Both the position numbers and the translations under genes were made by a program. The notes beneath the pieces are model-generated. The model was not told the DNA's origin, did no database searches, and was given only the letters and a program-made list of their open reading frames with translations. From assembly GCA_903837135.1 (NCBI GenBank), contig CAILTK010000041.1:1-64000 (forward strand): a stretch of 64,000 bases of DNA, given 5' to 3'. Shown here one piece after another: positions 58,862 through 64,000 of this stretch (position 1 is the first letter of the stretch; every line of letters starts with the position of its first letter). Origin of the DNA: an uncultured Caulobacterales bacterium (GTDB lineage: Bacteria > Pseudomonadota > Alphaproteobacteria > Caulobacterales > Caulobacteraceae).

Positions 58862-61098
58862 TCAGCTCCAGCTGAGGTCTTGCGTGCGGAAGGGGGTGCG
58901 GCGCAGGCGCTTGCCGGTCGCGGCGAAGATGGCGTTGCCGATGGCCGGTCCGATCGGGGCGATCGGGGGTTCGCCCATTTCGCTGTAGCGGTGCGCGTCG
59001 GTCAGGGCGTCGAAGTGGACGTTGACCTTGGGCGCGTCGGCCATGCGGGCCATGCGGTAGGTGTTGAAATTGCCCTCCACCATCCGCCCGTCGGCGACGT
59101 TCATCTCCTCGTTCATGGCCATGTTGAAGCCGAACAGGGCGCCGCCTTCCACCAGGTTGGCCACCGCGTCGCGGTTCATCACCCGGCCGCAGTCGAAGGC
59201 TAGATCGAGGGTCTCGACCTTGAGCTCGCCCTTGCGGCTGACGTCCACGCGGGCCACGGCGGCGACGACGGTGCCGATCTTGGGGTCGCCGTTGAGACCC
59301 CAGCCGCAGACGGCGATCCCCAGGCCCTGGCCCTTGGGCAGCGTGCGGCCCCAGCCGGCGCCCGCCGCCGCCACGTCGAGCGCCTTCACCCAGCCCGGAT
59401 TGGGGAAGTTGGCCAGGAGCCGCCGGCGGTACTCGAGCGGATCGACGCCCGCCGCATGGGCGCACTCGTCGATGAAGGTCTCCTGCATGAAGCCGTAGGA
59501 GTTGTAGCCCGGACCCCGGTAGGGGCCGGGGATGACGTGGACGTCGGCCAGCTCTCGCGCGTCGACGCGGACGTTGGGGATCGGACCGAGGAAATAGGCG
59601 GTGTCGGCGAAGCGCGGATAGTGGCCGCGCGCCGCCTGGCGGGCGACGAGGGTGGTCGGCAGGCCGGTCTTGTCGTCGAGCGCCGCGGTCATCTTGCAGG
59701 CGACCATCGGCCGATACTTGCCCTGCCGGGTCATCTCCTCGCGCGACCAGATCGTGTGCACCGGCCGGCCGGGGAAGCGCTTGGCGATGGCCACCACCAC
59801 GCGCACGTCGTCGCTCTCCAGCCGCCGTCCGAAGGCCCCGCCAACGAAGGTCTGGTGGAAGAACACGCGCTCAGGGACCATGCCGGACTCGTCGGAGGCG
59901 ACCCAGTGCGCCTGCTGGCTGTTCTGCGCCGGATGCCAGACCTCCACCTTGTCGTCGGTGACCAGGGCCGTGCCGTTCAGGGGCTCCATCGGCGCCTGGT
60001 CGCACCACGGGGTCAGGTAGGTCTGCTCGACCACGCGCTTGGCCGTGGCGAGGCCCGACACGTCGCCGCTCTGCTTCTCGATCCGGGCGTTGGCGTCGCT
60101 TTCGAGCGCCTTGGTCGCGGCGTCGTAGAGTTGCTGCGTGGTCTTCCACTTGGCCCCGTGGCCGTCCTCCCACTGCACGGGCAGGGCGTCGAGCGCCTTG
60201 CGCGCCTGCCAGTAGTGTTCGGCGATCACCGCCACCCCCGCCCGCACGCCGGTCAGGCTGTAGCCGTAGGCGGCGGCCGACATCATCGCCACGCCGCGGG
60301 CCTCGTCCGGGTCGATCGTCACCACGGCCAGAACGCCCGGCATGCCCTTGACCTTGTCGGGCTCGACGCTCTTCAGCCGTCCGCCGTGCACCGGCGATTG
60401 CAGCAGGGCCGCGTACACCATCCCCGGCAGGCGCACGTCCATGCCGTAGGTCAGCTGGCCGCGCACGATGTCGGGGTTGTTGAGCTTGCCCACAGGGGTC
60501 TTGCCGACGAAGGTCCAGTCGGCCGGGGACTTGATGGCCGGCCTGCCGACCAGGGTCACGCTCGCCGCCTTGGCCGCCACGTCGCCGTAGCGCAGGGTCC
60601 GCCCGCTGGCCTTGTGCGACAGCACGCCTTTTTCGGTGGCGATCTCGGTGACCGGCACATTCCACTGCGCGGCCGCCGCGGCCTTCAGCCGCTCGCGCGC
60701 CGTCGCGCCGACCTGCTGCAGCGCCACGGTGCGGAACATGATGGTCGAGCGGCCGCCGAAGAAGGAGGCGGCCGGGGGCAGGGCGCCGTAGGTCCCGGGG
60801 CTCAGGAGGTCGCGGTGGGTGGAGGCGAACTCGGTCTTCACCGTGCTCCAGTCGCACTCCAGCTCCTCGACGATGGCCTGGGCCTGCTGGGTCATCGAGC
60901 CGTTGCCGAACTCGGGGCAGGGCAGGCGCAGGGTGACCAGGTTGTCGGGCGTGATCACCACCCATGGCGTCAGCTCGGACGCGGCGGCGCCCTCGGCGGC
61001 GTCGGCCTCGCCGGACAGGAAGCCGACCGCCAGCCCGCCGCCGAGGGCGGCGGCGCCGATCAGCAGGCTGCGGCGGTCGGGCGTTATGAGCGGGGCGT

Positions 61099-61102
<4 letters not shown>
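58862..61102 (-). CDS. Molybdopterin-dependent oxidoreductase large subunit, IorB-like (xanthine dehydrogenase family)
   Basis: The 746-residue molybdenum-cofactor subunit of an isoquinoline 1-oxidoreductase-type hydroxylase. A twin-arginine signal ([15 protein letters not shown]) shows export of the folded complex. The xanthine oxidase-family segments [44 protein letters not shown] and the C-terminal [21 protein letters not shown] are present. The last carries the conserved Glu. It would hydroxylate a ring or aldehyde with water as oxygen source. It overlaps the iron-sulfur subunit gene (ATGA). Confidence 0.93.
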
Positions 61103-61593
<491 letters not shown>

Positions 61594-61682
61594 GCTTGCA
61601 CCATGCGTCGCCGCGAGACGCGGCGGCCCTTTTTTGATCCGCGGCCGCTCGATCGGCCGCTGGCGTTTCCTCACCGTCATAG

Positions 61683-61703
61683 TATCTATCATTGAGATAA
61701 AAG
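61683..61703. promoter_or_regulatory. Candidate operator between iorA-like and esterase genes
   Basis: TATCT (61683-61687), seven bases, AGATA (61695-61699) is a 5-7-5 palindrome inside CTATCATTGAGATAAAAG. It shares CTATCATT with 46435 and TATCATTGA with 51094. It may be a shared operator or a promoter -10 region. Confidence 0.4.
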
Positions 61704-61720
61704 AGAAGGCGGAGTATCGC

Positions 61721-62650
61721 GTGGACGTGCATCCTGAGATCGCCGCGGTGTTGGCGCGGCGGGCGGCGTTGAACCTGCCGCCGTATTCGGCGGGGACGCC
61801 GCAAGCGGCGCGGGACGCCTTCGCCGCGTCGCAGGCCGCCCTGCCGAAGGATCGCGGCGCGCCGGTGCACGCCATCGTCAACGAGGCCATCGCCGCCGCC
61901 GACGGCGGGGCCGTCACGGTGCGCCGCTATCGGCCGAGCGCCGCGGAGACCACGGCGCGGATCGTCTACCTGCACGGCGGCGGCTGGGTATTCGGCACGC
62001 TCGACGCCTTCGACCCCGTGTGCCGCGAGCTGGCCGTGGCGGCGGACGCCGAGGTGGTCAGCGTGGATTACCGCCTCGCGCCCGAGCACGCGTTTCCGGG
62101 GCCGCTCGACGACGCCTTCGCGGCGCTGTCGCAGGTCGCCGCCTGGGATCCGGACCTTCCGCTGGCCGTCATGGGCGACAGCGCCGGCGGCAATCTGGCG
62201 GCCGCCTGCGCCCTGAAGGCTCGCGACGGCGGCCCGCGCATCGACCTGCAGGTCCTGCTCTATCCGATCACCGACCATGATTTCGAGCGGCCGTCCTATG
62301 CCAAGTACGGCGGCGGCGGCTTCCTGCTCTCGCGCACGGACATGGAATGGTACTGGCGCCACTATGCGGCGCCAGAGCGGCGCGCCGATCCGCTGGCCTC
62401 GCCCCTGCGCGCGCCGGACCTGTCCGGCCTGCCGCCGGCGCTGCTGGTGGTGGCGGGCTGCGATCCCCTGCGCGACGAGGGGCTGGCCTACGCCGAGGCG
62501 TTGAAGGCCGCCGGCGTCGTCACCACCACCGAGCTCCATGGCGACATGACCCACGGCTTCTTCACCATGGTCGGCCTGCTCGGACCCGCCGACGAAGCGG
62601 CGCGCAGGATCGGCCGCGAGATCGGCCGGCGGTTACACGCAGCCCGATAG
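61721..62650 (+). CDS. Alpha/beta hydrolase, HSL-type esterase
   Basis: A 309-residue esterase of the hormone-sensitive lipase family. HGGGW (oxyanion), GDSAGGN with nucleophile Ser, DPLRDEG with Asp and DMTHGFF with His form the complete catalytic apparatus. It starts at GTG (GGAG seven bases before), giving [10 protein letters not shown]. It is divergent from the IorAB-like genes and ends in a REP hairpin. It may release an acid that the nearby hydroxylase or receptor system handles. Confidence 0.93.
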   Translation: MDVHPEIAAVLARRAALNLPPYSAGTPQAARDAFAASQAALPKDRGAPVHAIVNEAIAAADGGAVTVRRYRPSAAETTARIVYLHGGGWVFGTLDAFDPVCRELAVAADAEVVSVDYRLAPEHAFPGPLDDAFAALSQVAAWDPDLPLAVMGDSAGGNLAAACALKARDGGPRIDLQVLLYPITDHDFERPSYAKYGGGGFLLSRTDMEWYWRHYAAPERRADPLASPLRAPDLSGLPPALLVVAGCDPLRDEGLAYAEALKAAGVVTTTELHGDMTHGFFTMVGLLGPADEAARRIGREIGRRLHAAR

Positions 62651-62687
62651 CTCGCGTCATCGGACACTGACCGGTCTTAACCCAAAT

Positions 62688-62719
62688 CCGTTCATCCGGC
62701 ATTCGCCGGGATGAGCGGG
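62688..62719. repeat. REP-type hairpin, second copy
   Basis: The same CCG-TTCATCC-GGC-ATTC-GCCGGGATGAGCGG unit as at 52108, with one base missing in the left arm. Like that copy it lies between convergent gene ends (esterase and LysR). Confidence 0.75.
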
Positions 62720-62752
62720 AAGAGGTGGAGCTCCGATGGTTGGAATAGCCGC

Positions 62753-63667
62753 TTAGATGGATACCGCCTCGACGTCCTCGACGACCGAAATGAAGTTGGC
62801 GAGGATGGCCGACGGGTCTCCGCGCCGCCAGATCATGCTGAGCGGCATGGGCACGCTGAAGTTCTCGATCGAGCGGAACACCACGTCCGTCACCTCGCGG
62901 CCCGGCGGCGGGTTGATCACCACCGCCACGCCCATGCCCGCCGACACCAGGCTGCAGGCCACGTCGACCGAGGCGACCTCCACGGCGATGTCCGGGGTGA
63001 AAGACTGCTCCTGGCAGATCGCCAGCATGCGGTTGAACAGGCGCGGCGAGGACTGGCGCGCCGGCCAGATGAACTTGTCGCGGGCCAGGTCCGACAGCCG
63101 GATCAGGGGCGCGTGCACCAGGGGATGGTCGAGCGGCAGCACCAGGACGAAGTTCTGCATCGCCACTTCGCGCAGTTCGAACTCCTCGCGGTCGCCGCCC
63201 TCCTCGAAGATGAAGCCGACCTCGAGCTCGCCCTGGCGCAGCTTCTCGCGCTGCTGCTCCGACACCATCGGCGCGAACCTTAGGTCCACGTCCGGATAGC
63301 GGCCGCGGAACCTGCGGATCGCCGCCGGCAGCAGGGGGCGGCGCACCATGCCCTCCGTGAAGCTGATGCGCAAAAGGCCCACCCCGCCCTCGGCCACCCG
63401 GCGCACGCGCCGCGCCGTCTGATCGACGTCGGCCAGGATCCGCCGCACGTCCTGGGCCAGGGCGCGGCCCGCCGCGGTGGGCTTCACGCCGCGCGCCTGC
63501 CGTTCGAACAGGCTGACGCCGAGGTCGTGCTCGAGGTCGCTGATCCGCCGCGACAGGGCCGACTGGGCGATGTGCAGCCGTTCCGCCGCCTTGTGGAAAC
63601 TCTGCTCCTCCACCGCGGCGAGGAAGAAGGGGAAGTGTTTGGTGATCACGCGCGCCTGCCAAGCCAT
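62753..63667 (-). CDS. LysR family transcriptional regulator
   Basis: A 304-residue regulator. The N-terminal winged helix (FLAAVEEQSFHKAAERLHIAQSALSRRISDLEHDLGVSLFER) is typical, followed by the linker RQARGVKPTAAGRALAQDVRRI and a periplasmic-binding-fold effector domain. The ATG at 63667 begins MAWQARVITKHFPFF. It is divergent from the luciferase-like gene at the window end, which LysR proteins typically control, and is convergent with the esterase gene. Confidence 0.94.
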   Translation of the reverse strand: MAWQARVITKHFPFFLAAVEEQSFHKAAERLHIAQSALSRRISDLEHDLGVSLFERQARGVKPTAAGRALAQDVRRILADVDQTARRVRRVAEGGVGLLRISFTEGMVRRPLLPAAIRRFRGRYPDVDLRFAPMVSEQQREKLRQGELEVGFIFEEGGDREEFELREVAMQNFVLVLPLDHPLVHAPLIRLSDLARDKFIWPARQSSPRLFNRMLAICQEQSFTPDIAVEVASVDVACSLVSAGMGVAVVINPPPGREVTDVVFRSIENFSVPMPLSMIWRRGDPSAILANFISVVEDVEAVSI

Positions 63668-63758
63668 CCAATCCCGCGATGCAGCGCCGACGCAGCTTGC
63701 CGGAAACCGATCGCTCCCTGGTCGCAATAGCATTTGTTTCGTTGGGTCGGCGAGGGGA

Positions 63759-63780
63759 CTATCCGATGAAAGATATAAAA
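63759..63780 (+). promoter_or_regulatory. AT-rich promoter candidate for the luciferase-like gene
   Basis: CTATCCGATG...ATATAAAA (63759-63780) is AT-rich and lies just before the ribosome-binding site in the LysR divergent region. Its CTATC/ATAAAA elements resemble the other CTATC sites in region 3. Confidence 0.35.
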
Positions 63781-63793
63781 GGGAGCGGTGGGC

Positions 63794-64000
63794 GTGCGTT
63801 TTTCGCTGATATTCGAGGCTCAGACCGTCGACGCGTCGCCACGCGGCGAGCGGCAGGTGTTCGATGAGCTGGTGGAGCAGACCCTGCTCGCCGAACAGCT
63901 GGGTTTCGACGTGGTCTGGTGCGTGGAGCACACCTCGCTGACCCACTACGCGCACATGAGCGCCCCGGAGACCTTCCTGGCCTTCGTCGCCGGCAAGACC
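63794..64000 (+). CDS. Luciferase-like (LLM class) flavin-dependent monooxygenase, N-terminal part
   Basis: Only the first 69 residues are in the window: MRFSLIFEAQTVDASPRGERQVFDELVEQTLLAEQLGFDVVWCVEHTSLTHYAHMSAPETFLAFVAGKT. The E-Q-L-G-F-D-V-V-W-x-x-E-H pattern is the LLM signature. Such enzymes use reduced FMN and oxygen, often from a separate reductase. GGGAG lies eight bases before the GTG. It is divergent from the LysR gene, its probable regulator. The rest lies outside the window. Confidence 0.88.
   Translation, partial: MRFSLIFEAQTVDASPRGERQVFDELVEQTLLAEQLGFDVVWCVEHTSLTHYAHMSAPETFLAFVAGKT

Overview
This 64 kb window is chromosomal DNA of a high-GC alphaproteobacterium, most likely of the order Caulobacterales (Phenylobacterium/Caulobacter-like). 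The evidence is the GC-rich codon use, 5-aminolevulinate synthase (HemA), a MucR/Ros regulator, the bamE / cyt bc1 chaperone / DUF177 / plsX / fabH / ihfA / merR gene order, a lone motB, and a long TonB-dependent receptor. The genus is an inference. No rRNA, CRISPR array, transposase, phage or plasmid gene was seen. One tRNA (Pro, GGG) is present.

Region 1 (1-36 kb) is core genome. It opens with the 3' half of rpoC and its terminator, then cutC, a Tat-exported glycosylasparaginase, formate-THF ligase and a membrane-anchored protein. The str operon follows (rpsL, rpsG, fusA, tuf). After it come xth, bpt, motB, a hydroxyacid dehydrogenase and a hemB operon that carries a frameshifted DUF4160 gene beside DUF2442. 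A valine-catabolism set (isobutyryl-CoA dehydrogenase, 3-hydroxyisobutyryl-CoA hydrolase, MmsB), hemA, mucR, glyA-nrdR-nusB, thiL, the proton pyrophosphatase hppA, bamE, plsX-fabH-ihfA-merR and the tRNA complete this part.

Region 2 (36.7-46.4 kb) is a tight minus-strand operon of eight genes followed by an MFS transporter. Its order is ipdA, ipdB, a crotonase, ipdC, an echA20-like crotonase, two acyl-CoA dehydrogenases and an acyl-CoA ligase. This is the signature of steroid C/D-ring (HIP) degradation known from mycobacteria, rhodococci and Comamonas. A divergent FMN reductase flanks it.

Region 3 (47-64 kb) looks like an uncharacterised catabolic island. It holds an amidohydrolase with a MaoC-like hot-dog protein, a nitroreductase, a GntR regulator divergent from a DapA-fold protein that lacks the family's catalytic residues, and a COQ4-like protein. 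It continues with RidA, a PLP aminotransferase, a TonB-dependent receptor, an alpha/beta hydrolase, an IorAB-type molybdenum hydroxylase, an HSL-type esterase, a LysR regulator and a divergent luciferase-like monooxygenase cut by the window end. Three copies of a palindromic MITE-like element occur only in this region. In one copy the terminal CTAG repeats supply the stop codons of both flanking genes. Several smaller REP-type hairpins sit at gene ends throughout.

All coordinates, motifs and palindromes were read by eye. Family assignments rest on recognised motifs and gene order, not on database searches.
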